Positions 41,661-53,176 of a stretch of 64,000 nucleotides of DNA are shown in pieces (the stretch's first letter is position 1; each line of letters starts with the position of its first letter). The translations under genes were made by a program, and so were the position numbers. This DNA comes from Haematococcus lacustris (Eukaryota; Chlorophyta; Chlorophyceae; Chlamydomonadales; Haematococcaceae), in assembly GCA_030144725.1 (NCBI GenBank), contig JASKMD010000003.1, positions 500,852 through 564,851 of the forward strand, given 5' to 3'. The notes under the pieces were generated by a model. It did no database searches. It was not told the origin of the DNA and saw only the letters and a program-made list of their open reading frames with translations.

Positions 41661-43259
41661 ATGGAGAAGTCGTCATCGGGAGACGTTGATACCGGCCAGC
41701 AGTTGCAGGGCCTGCCAGCGGGACTTTTGGATGCAATCCTGAGCCAGCTGGATGCAAGCAGTCGGCTGCCAGTCTTCAGGGCCAGCAAGCTCCTGGCCAC
41801 AGCTCTGCTGCGAGTAGTTCCAAGGATCCAGCTCGCCTACCCAATCCAGCATGACATCCAGCTTGACAACCTTCGTGAGCTGGCTCCCTTCCTGACTGAG
41901 GTCCTGCGGAACAGGCAGCAGCCAAAGCTGCACCTCACACTGCAGCCAGCCATGGGCCTCATGGGTGCAATGTGGGAACGTCACAGATCAGAGCCAGCTG
42001 CTGCAGTATCATCAGCGGATGCGATCCGTATGATTGCCTGGATGCTGGGGGCAGTGCCGCTGTGTGGGGCAGTTGACTGCCTGGCTATCAGCTGGCACAA
42101 AGGCGTACATTTTCCATGGGAGCCTGAGTCCAGCGCAGCCCTGGTGTCCTCCTTCCCCTCCCTGACGAGCCTGCATCTCAAGAATGTCAGGATAAGCTTA
42201 GGTCACTTGGCAACAGTTGCTGCTGCACGGCTGCTGCACCTGGACCTCAGGGGTGCCAGCATCATACATGAAGGCCGGGTTGGCAGGTCCCCCTTCATTG
42301 GCAGCAGGTTGCAGAGACTGAACCTGTGTGTTTGGGTTGGAGTGGACGGGATGCATGAGTACCTGTATCGACTGCTGCCCTTTCCATCCACCCTTACTCA
42401 GCTGGAAGTGACTGATGTGGATGATCTGGATCATAGCCAATGGTCCACACTGGCCGGTGCTGTGAGCAGCTTAACACAGTTGCAGCAGCTAAGGCTCTCG
42501 TGTGGGGACGGTGCTCCTAACGCGACGCGACTGCTGCGAGCGCTGGCCCACCTACCCAGCCTGCACACTCTGGTGCTGCGTTATTATGTGAGGGGTCAGA
42601 AGCAGCTGGACGCCTTGCTGGCACTCACCCAGATTACACGCTTAGAGGTCTTCGACTTTGCTCTCCTAACCTCCTCCCGGGCCAGCGCAGCCTGCAGCTG
42701 GAGGCAGCTTAAAATCTGGCAGTTAGACTGGGTCACAGCCGCTCACCTGCCCTTGCACAGCCTCACCCACCCTCTGTGCTTGCAACAGCTGGGGGGGGAC
42801 ACTGATGAACCGAGTAAAGAGGTGCTGGCTGCAGCTGTGCTCAACCTGTGTGAGCACAACAAGGCAGGGCTGGCGCTGAATGTGAGTTTGTGCCTGAGCA
42901 AGGCCAATGTGGACCTGCTGACTGAGTATTACCTCAGCCACAGCCGCCGCACTGCCCAGCAGCTCACCCAGGCCACTGTGGCCAGCAGCAGCCACTCAGG
43001 GCCCAGCAGCAGCCTGGGCAGCAGCAGCAGCCCTGAGGGGCACATCACGCCAGGGGGGCCAGGCGGCAACATTGGGCAGGGCGGGCAGCAGGGGTCAGCA
43101 GCAGGGGCCCACCCTCTCATGCAGCGCCTGGGCCGTTGTGTGAAGGCGGTGGAAATCACAGGGCAGGGACTGAGCGAAGCACGGCTGTCCTCAGCCGATT
43201 GGCAAGCCCTAGCTGTCTCGTTCCCAAATGCAGAAATTGTGTTTGCCAAGAGGCGGTAG
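41661..43259 (+). CDS. F-box-like/LRR protein, copy B (intact)
   Basis: 532 residues from MEKSSSGDVDTG to VFAKRR. The F-box-like motif is at residues about 10-55 (LQGLPAGLLDAILSQLDASS, then RLPVFRASKLLATALLR). Leu-rich repeats span about 150-370 (SLTSLHLKNVRIS, RLLHLDLRGASI, LTQLEVTDVDDLD, LTQLQQLRLS, LPSLHTLVLRYYV, LTQITRLEVFDF). There is one SSSHSGPSSSL unit, then SPEGHITPGGPGG and the conserved end block LMQRLGRCVKAVEITGQGLS. This is the most complete member and the reference for judging the others. Closest relative is copy A, with flanking DNA duplicated as well. Role as an SCF substrate receptor is inferred from the fold only. No membrane or signal segment is visible. Confidence 0.82.
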   Translation: MEKSSSGDVDTGQQLQGLPAGLLDAILSQLDASSRLPVFRASKLLATALLRVVPRIQLAYPIQHDIQLDNLRELAPFLTEVLRNRQQPKLHLTLQPAMGLMGAMWERHRSEPAAAVSSADAIRMIAWMLGAVPLCGAVDCLAISWHKGVHFPWEPESSAALVSSFPSLTSLHLKNVRISLGHLATVAAARLLHLDLRGASIIHEGRVGRSPFIGSRLQRLNLCVWVGVDGMHEYLYRLLPFPSTLTQLEVTDVDDLDHSQWSTLAGAVSSLTQLQQLRLSCGDGAPNATRLLRALAHLPSLHTLVLRYYVRGQKQLDALLALTQITRLEVFDFALLTSSRASAACSWRQLKIWQLDWVTAAHLPLHSLTHPLCLQQLGGDTDEPSKEVLAAAVLNLCEHNKAGLALNVSLCLSKANVDLLTEYYLSHSRRTAQQLTQATVASSSHSGPSSSLGSSSSPEGHITPGGPGGNIGQGGQQGSAAGAHPLMQRLGRCVKAVEITGQGLSEARLSSADWQALAVSFPNAEIVFAKRR

Positions 43260-44316
43260 AACATTGCATGGCTGTGTGCCCTCCCTGCTGCCCCACACTG
43301 CATCATGATGGCACGCAAGCCGGCTGGGGTGGGCTGAGGTGTGCTGTGAGGTGTTGCGGCACTGCCATGATGTGCCATGGTCATGTGCTGGGTAGTGATG
43401 GTTGACCCTTTGCTCCATCACCCAGATGGACCTGATGGTGGTGTAGTGATGCGCGGTGTGTCCTGCCTGACACAGGCTAAACTGTAGTGTCAGCAGTGCT
43501 GTAAGCCGTGATGTAAGCCGTGTGTCAGCAAGCTGTAGTGTCAGCCAGTGGATGCCTCATGTAGAGAAGGCTCAGACAAGATGACCCAAAGCACTGGCAC
43601 ACAGCTGTTGCTGGCAAAGAAAGCACCCATTGCTAACATAGGTGGGCTGTGGGGAGTTCAAGGTGAGGGAGGTTTTGGGCTTTTCTTGGGGCTCGATTAG
43701 TGGACCAGAAAACAAGGTTACATTTCCGCCCTTTTCAGGCCTCCTTCTCAACTATCCTATTTTGATGTCGATAGGTTACTCCCTGCTGCTCTCAGCTCTC
43801 TGCCTCTCAGCTCTGGCATGGGAATGCAATGTATTCTGCTACATAGTCATCACTGGCTCAGCGTGAAGCAGACTTCGCGGTCATCGCATGCCGCACGGTG
43901 CTACGCCAATCGCACACTTCCCGGCACTGGGACTTCCATGCCAAGGTTGTGCATTATCAGGGAAGGTCGTACTCGAGGACGCACTCATCCCAGGCACTCA
44001 CTCCGAGCAGCCTGGCAGCACCCAGCACTAGAAGCAGCCACCGGCATGCCCACCACCATGTTTGCGTCGTCCCACGGGGAGTGGAATAGCACAACGTGCC
44101 ACCAGGATAGCATCTGCCGCACCGCAATGCAGGCCACATACCACAGTATGGCGACGCCAGCTACAAGCTACACACCACAGTGTGGCGGATGCCTACGGTT
44201 TGGTCATGCCGCCAGGCCTTCACCTGAGCACCGACTGAGCACTCCTGCCACCGCCAACCGCACACCGCCAACACACAGCACACCGCCAACATCTGCTTCT
44301 GCCGCACCTCCTGCCC
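43260..44316. other. 3' flank of gene B and duplicated flank of alpha2
   Basis: No gene supported. 43260-43790 repeats the 3' flank of gene A; 43832-44090 repeats 26205-26460. Together they mark the junction of two duplicated blocks. Confidence 0.6.
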
Positions 44317-45350
44317 CTAAGCTTGACCTGACCGGCTGCAGTGCCGGGCAACAGGGTCCAGCCCCTGACCCCCTTCCATGGCTGCTTCTGCTGCAGTGAC
44401 GCCTGGCTCAGGACTGGATGACTGATTCACTGCTTGCGTTGCAGCATCAGGCAGCACAGGCTCAGCAGCTACACCCGCCCCTGCAGCCCCAGCACCAGTC
44501 TCAGCCCCAGCTGCACCTGATGCTCCCTGGGCAGGCTCAGCTGCTGCAGCTGCAGCTGGGGAGGAGGTGTGGGCAGCATCAGGAAGGCTGACTTGCTCTG
44601 CAGCTGTCACGCCATTGCCCTGGCTGGTCACATTGCAGGTGGCGCCCAGCTGCTGGTGCAGTCTCAGGCAGCGTGCCTCCCCTGCTGCAACCAGCGCTTG
44701 CATCAGGCTGGACACAACCTGGACCAACACAACAGACACAGCAGCAACGCTTATTTCATACTTGTTCTTTCATACTTGTTCTTTAAAGTATGTTTAGATT
44801 CTGGCAGCGTAAGCAACAGTAGCAACAGGACAGGTCACACTTCCCCAACCTCATGCTCACACCGCTGACACCAAACCTCCCCCCATGTCACACCGCCCTA
44901 CTGCGGGGGCTGTAGAGTGCGGAGGGGGTGGTGAGCAGCCTGCGCTGCGCCGTGTTGGCGTGTAGGGCCACCGCCAGCTGCGCCAGGTCCGCCATGGCGA
45001 CAGCCCACAGCCTGTCAGTGAGCAGGAAGGCGCAGGCCAGCTCCAGCCGCTGCAGGTCCAGGGCCAGGCTGGAGGCGGTGAGGGACAACTGGAACACACG
45101 GCGGGCGCCGGCTACGCACTCTCCCTCGTTTCTCGTCTTCTCCTGAGGAGGGTGGCAGGGGGAGGGGAGGGCAGGCGGGGCTGGGCATGGCTGGCGGGTA
45201 TGTGGTCATCAGCGTCAGGCTTGGCCGCTCACCTGTTCCCAGAGCATAGTCCGGGCAGTGGCCCCACCAGGCCTCACCCTCCAGACCCTCCAGCTGGCCT
45301 GCCTCTAGCCTGAGGCCCTCAGGGCCGGACCTGCCCTCACCTTCACAGGG
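44317..45350 (-). pseudogene. Unknown gene family alpha, copy 2 (internally deleted)
   Basis: Minus-strand blocks: about 45349-45238 (GPEGLRLEAGQLEGLEGEAW, ending at a GTGAGC donor), 45112-44900 (FQLSLTASSLALDLQRLELA, then FLLTDRLWAVAMADLAQLAV) and 44730-44405 (VVSSLMQALVAAGEARCLRL, followed by an Ala-rich stretch). The WVEKLEPFWQLF block and the LKQMLAVVGGCQAA block seen in other copies are missing. The family is unknown to me. Confidence 0.45.
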
Positions 45351-46762
45351 GGCGCCACATGTCCATGTCTCCACCCTGGCCCCATGGCCAGCCCCACCGC
45401 CCCACTGCCCCCTGCCTGCCCCCTCATGCGCTTGTTAGCATTGACATGCAGCCCACAGCCCACAACCCGGCCTGAGCAGGGTCCGCAAGGGAGCTAGTGG
45501 CCAAGGCTGTAGCTAGGATGAAGGTGCAACACTCCCAACCCTGGCAACCAGGTAAGGCCGGTTGCCAAAGTTTACACCAAACTTTGCAAGTTGATGCAGG
45601 CATCAGCTTACACTGATCTTGCAGGTTAAGGCAGGATGCAAGGGGCCAGGCATGAAAAGTTAGTCTCCATGCTGCTGTTGTCCCAGTGTTTAGCCAGCAT
45701 GGTAAAGGGAGCAGAACGCGCCCCCTCCAGGCACAAGCTCATCCCTTGATGTGCACCGGTCCTCAAGCCGTAGTAGCAGCAGGGCCGCATCACAACCCTC
45801 TTGCCCCCTCAGCTTGGGTGGCGGCACCAGGAGCTGCACCCTCACCGCCCCTCAGCTGCGGTTGCACCCAGCCCTGGCCAGCGCCCCACAACAACAGTGG
45901 CGCTGGACATTGAGGCAGTGCAGCAGGCTGGAGGCAGTCAGGTGGGGGGCAGGTGGGGGGCGCCTGGCAGCGAGGTGTGACCATTGTGTACCAGCCCTAA
46001 GCCACAAGCTGGAGCCTGCTGTGGGTGGGCTGGTGGTTGTAGTTGATGGGTGGTGCTCTCCCCCAGTTTGTAGTTGGTGGCAGTGGCAGGCTGGTTGGCT
46101 GCGTTGGCGAGGAGCTGACTGGGTGGTTGGGGTGGAGGTTCCAAACCTTCAATGGGGGTGGCAGCTTGAGTTAGGGCCCATGGAGTGGTCAAGCAGGGAG
46201 TGGATGGATGCCAGAGGCTGCGAGTAAGGCAGTGAGGCGAAGCCGTAGTCTAAGCACTCATTCACATCTGACCAGGTATTGAGGTCTAATCACCCACCTA
46301 CACCTTCTTGGTCTCTGCATTGTGACTGTGGCGTCGCTGTGACTCAAGCTTGTATATCCAGGTGCTCGAGTTGGCCTTGACCTGCATCCATCACTAGAAG
46401 GTGCACGTACTCTAGGTCTTTGCAGGGGTCAGCACAGAGGGCCTGTGAGAACAACAATATATGTAGCTCTCAGGGCTAATGGTTTCATGCGTGGTGTCGC
46501 CCTAAGCCCAGCGCAGAACTGTACCGCTGCCTATCCGAGAACAGCCATGCATCCTGGTCACACAGCAAGAATGACACGAAACTCATTGCAGGGGCGCATT
46601 GCTTGCCAAATTTAGTACCATAACGCTGTGCATACGTCGCTGAGTGCATCCTAGCTTGCTGGTGCATATATCGCCCTACACAACACGCCTCGGACGTATC
46701 CGGCACTTCGAAGGTTTTCGCACTCTCCCGGTACAGAGCTCGTCGCTTACGCCTCGCAGCAG
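45351..46762. other. Intergenic between alpha2 and gene C
   Basis: No coding sequence supported. 45900-46250 repeats 52180-52550 (CAGCAGGCTGGAGGCAGTCA onward), and 46500-46600 resembles 52860-52930. It is duplicated upstream sequence shared by genes C and D. Confidence 0.55.
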
Positions 46763-46841
46763 GTAGGTCTCACCGTGCACCAACAACTCTAAGCTCTGCA
46801 GCACTCATCGTGTTGCTTTGCTTCCTTCAATGACGATGTAG
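46763..46841 (+). other. Probable 5' UTR intron of gene C
   Basis: Donor CAGGTAGGT and acceptor GATGTAG, five bases before the ATG. Confidence 0.5.
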
Positions 46842-46846
46842 GCCTA

Positions 46847-48972
46847 ATGGATAAGTCTTCAGCAAACGATGCTAGTACGGGCCAGCAGTTGCCGGGCCTG
46901 CAGGGCCTGCCAAAGGAACTGTTGGATGCAGTCCTGAGCCAGCTGGATGAAAGCAGTCGGCTGCAAGTCTTCAGGACCAGCAAGCTCCTGGCCACAGCTC
47001 TGCTGCGAGTAGTTCCAAGGATCCAGCTCACCTACCCAACTGAGCGTGACATCCTTGGGCAACACCTTCGTGAGCTTCCTACCTTCCTGACGGAGGTCCT
47101 GCAGAACAGGCAGCAACCAAAGCTGCACCTCACACTGCGGCCAGCCAGCAGCCTCATAGATGCAACACAGCGACATGGGGAATCAGAGCCAGCTGCTGCA
47201 GCATCAGATGCGGCCCGCCTGGCTGCCTGGACGCTGGGAGCAGTGCCGCCGTGTGAGGCAGTCGACTGCCTGACTATCAGCTGTTACTACACGTCTGACT
47301 TTGGCTTACCTTGGATTGGTGAATTCCATCTTCCATGGGAGCCTGTTTTCAACAAAGCCCTGGCCGACTCCTTCCCCTCCCTGACAAGCCTGACCTTCAA
47401 GGAAGTCAGCATAAGCATAGGTAACTTGGCGGCGGCCATCAGCCACCCCATGCTGGTGCCACGGCTGCTGCACCTGGACCTCGAGCACGCCATCATCACC
47501 CATCAAGGCCCGGTTCGCACGTCTCCCTTCATTGGCAGCAGGCTGCAGACACTCAGCCTGGCAGGTTATGTTTCTGTGGGCGCGGAGTATGCGTTCATGT
47601 CTGGACTGCTGCCCTTACCCCCCACCCTTACTCAGCTGGCAGTGACTAATATGAACAATCGGGATCAAGGGAATTGGTCCACACTGGCCGAGGCGGTGAG
47701 TAGCTTGACACAGTTGCAGCAGCTAAGGGTCATCAATGAGGACAGGCATTGTAACGCGACTGGGCTTGGGCCCACGGTGCTGCTGCCAGCCCTAGCCCAC
47801 CTTCCCAGCCTGCACACCCTGGTGGTGGATGAATATGTGGTGGGCCAAGAGCAGATGCGCACCTTGCTGGCACTCACCCAGATCACACACTTGGAAGTGT
47901 ATCGCTTCTCAGGGCTGACCTCCTCCTGGGCCAGTTCAGACTGCAGCTGGAGACAGCTGAAAGTCTGTGACTTAGACTGGGTCTCAGCTGCCTACCTGCC
48001 CCTGCACAGCCTCACCCACCCTCTGCAGTTAAGTGAGCTGGTCAAGGGCATTGATGAACCAAGTAAAGAGGTGCTGGCTGCAGCTGAGCTCAACCTGTGT
48101 GAGCGCAACAAGGCAGGGCTGGTGCTGGATGAGGATGGGTGCATGTTCCTGAGCAAGGCCAATGTGGACCTGCTGACTGAGCAATACCTCAGCCACAGCC
48201 ACACTGCCCAGCACCTCTCCCACCCCACTGTGGCCAGCAGCAGCNNNNNNNNNNNNNNNNNNNNNNNNNNNNNNNNNNNNNNNNNNNNNNNNNNNNNNNN
48301 NNNNNNNNNNNNNNNNNNNNNNNNNNNNNNNNNNNNNNNNNNNNNNNNNNNNNNNNNNNNNNNNNNNNNNNNNNNNNNNNNNNNNNNNNNNNNNNNNNNN
48401 NNNNNNNNNNNNNNNNNNNNNNNNNNNNNNNNNNNNNNNNNNNNNNNNNNNNNNNNNNNNNNNNNNNNNNNNNNNNNNNNNNNNNNNNNNNNNNNNNNNN
48501 NNNNNNNNNNNNNNNNNNNNNNNNNNNNNNNNNNNNNNNNNNNNNNNNNNNNNNNNNNNNNNNNNNNNNNNNNNNNNNNNNNNNNNNNNNNNNNNNNNNN
48601 NNNNNNNNNNNNNNNNNNNNNNNNNNNNNNNNNNNNNNNNNNNNNNNNNNNNNNNNNNNNNNNNNNNNNNNNNNNNNNNNNNNNNNNNNNNNNNNNNNNN
48701 NNNNNNNNNNNNNNNNNNNNNNNNNNNNNNNNNNNNNNNNNNNNAGCCCTGAGGGGCACATCACGCCAGGGGGGCCAGGCAGCAGCAGTGGGCAAGGGGG
48801 TCAGCAGGGGTCAGCAGCAGGGGGCCAGGCTCTCATGCAGCGCCTGGGCCGGTGCGTGAACGTGCTGCGAATCACAGAGCAGGGACCGGGCGAAGCACGG
48901 CTGTCCTCCGCCAACCTGCAAGCCTTACCTGCCCTGTTCCCGCATGCAGACGTTGTGTTTGGCAAACTGTAG
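46847..48972 (+). CDS. F-box-like/LRR protein, copy C (assembly gap inside)
   Basis: Start MDKSSANDASTGQQLPGLQG. F-box-like segment LPKELLDAVLSQLDESSRLQ, then VFRTSKLLATALLR. Leu-rich repeats are intact up to LSHSHTAQHLSHPTVASSS, where a 500-N gap (48245-48744) begins. After the gap comes SPEGHITPGGPGSSS, then LMQRLGRCVNVLRITEQGPG and an end at FGKL (TAG at 48970). Taking the N length literally puts the C-terminal block out of frame, but gap length is arbitrary, so this says nothing about function. It differs from A and B at several places (a longer insert near residues 145-160: YYTSDFGLPWIGEFHLPWEP). Confidence 0.75.
48245..48744. other. Assembly gap (500 N)
   Basis: Exactly 500 N, probably a placeholder. 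It falls where copies A, B and D have the SSSHSGPSTSLA-type 36-bp repeats, so a long repeat array likely defeated assembly. Confidence 0.99.
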
Positions 48973-50242
48973 TAGAACACTGCATGGCTGAGTGACCTCC
49001 CTGCTACCCCACACTACATCATTATGGCACGCAAGCTTGTTGAGGTGGGCTGAGGTGTGTCATGAGGTGTAGCACCACTGTCATGGTGTGCCGTGGTCAT
49101 GTGATGGTTAGTGATGGTTGACCCTGAGCTCCATCACCCAGATGGACCTGATGGTGGTGAAGTGATGCGCGGTGTGCCCTGCCTGACACAGGCCTTACTT
49201 GTAGTGTCAACCACTGGATGCCTCATGTACCCTTCATTCTCTGCTGCTACCAACCACCACCTCCCAGACCCCATGACCATGATCATGATAGTCATCCCAA
49301 AGCTAGGATGCATTGTAGGATCTTCCAGTGTCCATGCGCATGCCTTGATTGTTCTCACAGGGCTGTCACGTGTCAGCGTGTGGGTTGCTTTATTTCTCAA
49401 ACTATTCAAGAATGTAGGATGCATGGTAGCATTTCCCGTTGTGCAAGGGGGTATGGAGCCTAGAGGACACCTCGTTGACTGTGTCCGATCACGACTCTTG
49501 CTTTGCTTTCATATAGGTATCAATGTGCTGTAAGGTTTAGGGATTCAGGGATGCTGGGCTTTCCTTGGGACTCGATTAGTAGAGACACCCCTCACAACAC
49601 ACTGCTCCATCTGATATCTGATCCCAGCGTCAATAGGTTACTCTCTGCTGCTCTCATTAACGGACAAATGGTTCATAGCACTGGCATCTTGCTGTTGCAA
49701 TGCAAGGCATCTTGCTACGCCTGGCACGCTACTGGCTATGACCACGCTACTGGCTACTGGCACGCTACTGGCTATGACCAGTCTAGCAGCCTGGCAGCAC
49801 TAGAAGCAGCCTAGCACCACCCACCTGCATGCCCACCATCATCATTTCTTATATTTTTGCAATGAAAATTCACCAACTTCATGAAAGAATGAAAGAATGT
49901 AAGAAAGAGTTAAACAACGCAAAGTCACAACCCTGCTTGCTGCCCATTCATTACTGGCTCAGCCAAGCCTGGAAGCCTAGCAGCACCCAGCATCGGAAGC
50001 AACCACCGGCATGCCCACCAACGTGTTTGCATCACCCACGGGGGGCGGAACAGCACAACGTGCCAGCGTCCACAAGGTGTACAGCACAACGTGCCAGTTG
50101 GTGCAAGCACCAGAAGCACCAGAAATTCACCAAGAATGCCCAAGTGTTCACATTGCCCCACGGTGGTATGAACTGTACAACGCGCCGGTTCATGGAGCAA
50201 GGGCAGCAGCAGCCGCACCGCAATGCAGGCCATGCGCCACAA
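48973..50242. other. 3' flank of gene C
   Basis: No gene supported. 48973-49200 matches the 3' flanks of A, B and D. 49535-49660 matches the GGGCTTTCCTTGGGACTCG segment. Short repeats of TGGCTATGACCACGCTAC occur at 49720-49785. The right part grades into the duplicated alpha3 flank. Confidence 0.55.
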
Positions 50243-51660
50243 TCACGCACAACAAAACCTGCTACGGATGAGACGGGGACGTCCAGTGACAGTGCGCTCA
50301 TCAGAAATTGCCAGGTTCCTTATCCCCGACTCCTGTGTCGCTGCTGACGCGGCTGCCGCAGCTTGTGCCCTCGTCTGCCCATGTCTCGTCTGTTGCTGTG
50401 TTGCCGCTGACGTTGTACTCGGCGTGCCCAACAGCGCGTTGACTTTGGTCAACACCGCCTCGCACGCCTCGACGCTGGTCTGCGGCAGCGGCTGCGATGT
50501 CCGTGTGCGGGCAGTGCGCGATGCAGTCGTAGCTAATTGTCCGCCACATGGTCATCATGGCGCGCTGGCATGCCGCCAGGCCGTCACTTGAGCACAGACT
50601 GAGCACTTCCGCTGCCTGGCAGCCACCCACCACCGCCAACATCTGCTTTAAGCACTGCAACACCTCTGAGCCCGGGCCCCTCAGCATGACCTGACCGGCT
50701 GCAGCCAGGTGCAGGACAACAGGCTCCAGCCCCTGACCCCCTGCACCTGCTACTGCTACTGCTGCACCTGCCGCTGCTCCTGCTGCTGTTCCTGCTGCAG
50801 TGGCGCCTGGCTCAGGACTGGATGACTGGTTCACAGCTTGGGTTGCAGCATCAGGCACCCCGCCCATGTGCTGCAGCGCAGCTGTTGGCTGGGACAGCAC
50901 AGGCTCAGCAGCTGCACCCGCCCCTGCAGCCCCAGCACCAGTCACAGCCCCAGCTGCACCTGATGCTCCCTGGGCAGGCTCAGCTGCTGCACCTGCACCT
51001 GGGGAGGAGGTGTTGGCAGCATCAGGAGATGGTGTCTGCGCCTGCCCTGCACCCCACACCCCTGCTCCTGCTCTTCCCCCTGCTTCTGCCCCCAGGCCCC
51101 CACCTGAAGCCGCCCCTGCTTGCATTGGGCTGACTTGCTCTGCAGCTGTCATGCCATTGCCGCGGCTGGTCACACTGCAGGCGGCGCACAGCTGCTGGTG
51201 CAGTCTCAGGCAGCGTGCCTCCCGTGCTGCCACCAGCGCTTGCATCAGGCTGGACACAACCTGGAGCGTAACCTCTTGCGCATGCGGCCTGCCATGGCCA
51301 GCAGCACCTCCCACCCGCCCTCCCCCTGCTGCCGCACCTACAAGGACCAGGCAGCCGGGGTGTTGGGGTGGGCTGTGACCCAGCAGCAGGGGCAAGCAGG
51401 GATGCCAGGCAGCAGAATGAGGCCTCCTGGCTTTGGCCCTCTAACCTCTTCTGCTTCGGGTTAAAGGTGTTGGCGTGTAGGCCCACCGCCAGCTGCGCCA
51501 GGTCCGCCATGGCGACAGCCCACAGCCTGTCAGTGAGCAGGAAGGCGCAGGCCAGCTCCAGCCGCTGCAGGTCCAGGGCCAGGGTGGAGGCGGTGAGGGA
51601 CAACTGGAACACACGGCGGGCGCCGGCTAAGCACTCACGCTCGTTTCTCGTCCTCTCCTG
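50243..51660 (-). pseudogene. Unknown gene family alpha, copy 3
   Basis: Minus-strand blocks: 51640-51465 (FQLSLTASTLALDLQRLELA, then FLLTDRLWAVAMADLAQLAV), about 51280-50780 (VVSSLMQALVAAREARCLRL, then a long Ala/Pro/Gly spacer), and about 50690-50430 (EVLQCLKQMLAVVGGCQAAE, then GLAACQRAMMTMWRTISYDC). The WVEKLEPFWQLF block is missing. Of the three copies it keeps the longest continuous frame (364 codons, 51395-50301). Function unknown. Confidence 0.45.
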
Positions 51661-51682
51661 GGGAGGTTGGCAGGGAGAAGGT

Positions 51683-51772
51683 AGAGGTGGGCTGGGCTGG
51701 GCTGGGCTGGGCTGGGCTGGGCTGGGCTGGGCTGGGCTGGGCTGGGCTGGGCTGGGCAGGGCAGGGCAGGGC
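51683..51772 (+). repeat. (GGGCT)n pentanucleotide repeat
   Basis: About 15 GGGCT units followed by GGGCA units, just upstream of alpha3 on the minus strand. Confidence 0.93.
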
Positions 51773-53092
51773 TGGCGGGGCTGTGTGCAGCAGGGGCAGC
51801 GGGAGCGGTAGGGTGGAGCTGGGCTGGGCAGTCAACAGGGGCAGGGGTTGGTGGTCAGCAGGGGCAGGCTTGGCCGCACACCTGTTCCCAGTAGACTTTA
51901 CAGCTTGATGCAGGAATTAGTGCCCTGGGCCCTGGGGGCTGTGCAGGCGCGTGCCTAACCCTGCCTATCTATCTTGGGTAGGTGACTCTTCTTCTTCTTC
52001 TTTTCTTCTCAGTGCCTGGCCTAAGGCTTCTAGCCTGACCCTGCTGTACGGGCCCACCACCTGGGGCTGCGCAGGTCCAGGCCCAGCCGACAGGCCAGCG
52101 GGCAGCCTGACCTCCTCAGCCTGGGCGGTGCTGCCACCAGGAGTCCTAACCCCAGCAGGCAGCCCAGCAGGCCCCTCTCAGTGGCCCAGCAGGTGCAGCA
52201 GGCTGGAGGCAGTCAGGCAGCAGGCAGTGGGCGGGAGGGGCAGGTGGGGCCATTGCTTACAAGCCCTGAGCCACAAGCTGCAGCCTGCTGTGGGTGGGCT
52301 GGTGCTGTTGGTGGTCGCAGTTGGTGGCAGTGGCAGGCTGGTTGGTGCGTTGGCAATGAGCTGGCTGGGTGGTTTGGTGGAGATTCCTAACCTTCAATGG
52401 GGGTGGCAATAAATGGCATTGCGCAGGCTGGTGTGTGATTCCGCACTCCCAGCTCATGAGCCAGGTCCCATGGTGTAGTCAAGCTGGGAGTGGGTGGATG
52501 CCAGGGGCTGCGAGTAAGGCAGTGAGGCGAAGCCGTAGTCTAAGCACTCATCCGCATCGTACTAGGTACTGAGGTCTTACCACCCACCTACACTCTCTTT
52601 GATGCTGTCTGGACTGAGGCTGTGGTGGCGTCGTTGGCAGTAGTGTCGTTGTAGTGACGTTGTGGGTGACGGTGGTGGTGATGCTGGTCGCAGCCATCGA
52701 TTAAACCGGGTAAAGGCGTCGGCCCTGACCTGCGCCTATTGCGACAAGGCGCACAGTAAAGGGGGTACAGGGGTCGCAAAGAGGCATCGTGAAGGCAGCT
52801 TCAGCTGTAACCTTGACGCGCTGCAGGTGTGGTGCAATGTAGATGTGGTGGCACCTCAGCTCGGCCCAGAACTGTGCCGCTGCTTCTCCGCAAACAGTCG
52901 TGCGTCCTGGTCACACAGATGAGAGAAACTGGCGCATTCTTCGCCATACACGGCACGGCTGGTCCGTATCAGGCGCATACAAGTTCTTCGCACATACCCT
53001 GCGCAGGGCTCGATCACCGGAGCACGCTCGTGTCTACTCCCAGGTTCTATCCTGTGCTGTCCTCAGGGCACGTCGCTGACGCCTTGGATCAA
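51773..53092. other. Intergenic between alpha3 and gene D
   Basis: No coding sequence supported. 52180-52550 is the partner of 45900-46250. 52620-52700 is GTT/GTGG-rich. Confidence 0.5.
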
Positions 53093-53171
53093 GTAGGTCG
53101 CGCCGTGCACCAGCAGTCACAAGCTCTGCAACACTCATCGTCTTGCTTTGCTTTCTTTCTTGACGATGTAG
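53093..53171 (+). other. Probable 5' UTR intron of gene D
   Basis: Donor CAAGTAGGT and acceptor GATGTAG, five bases before the ATG. Same size (79 bp) as in copy C. Confidence 0.45.
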
Positions 53172-53176
53172 GCCTG

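Noticed and set aside
52843..53079. Plus-strand frame upstream of gene D
   Set aside because: It lies in duplicated upstream DNA whose counterpart at gene C is not open in the same way.
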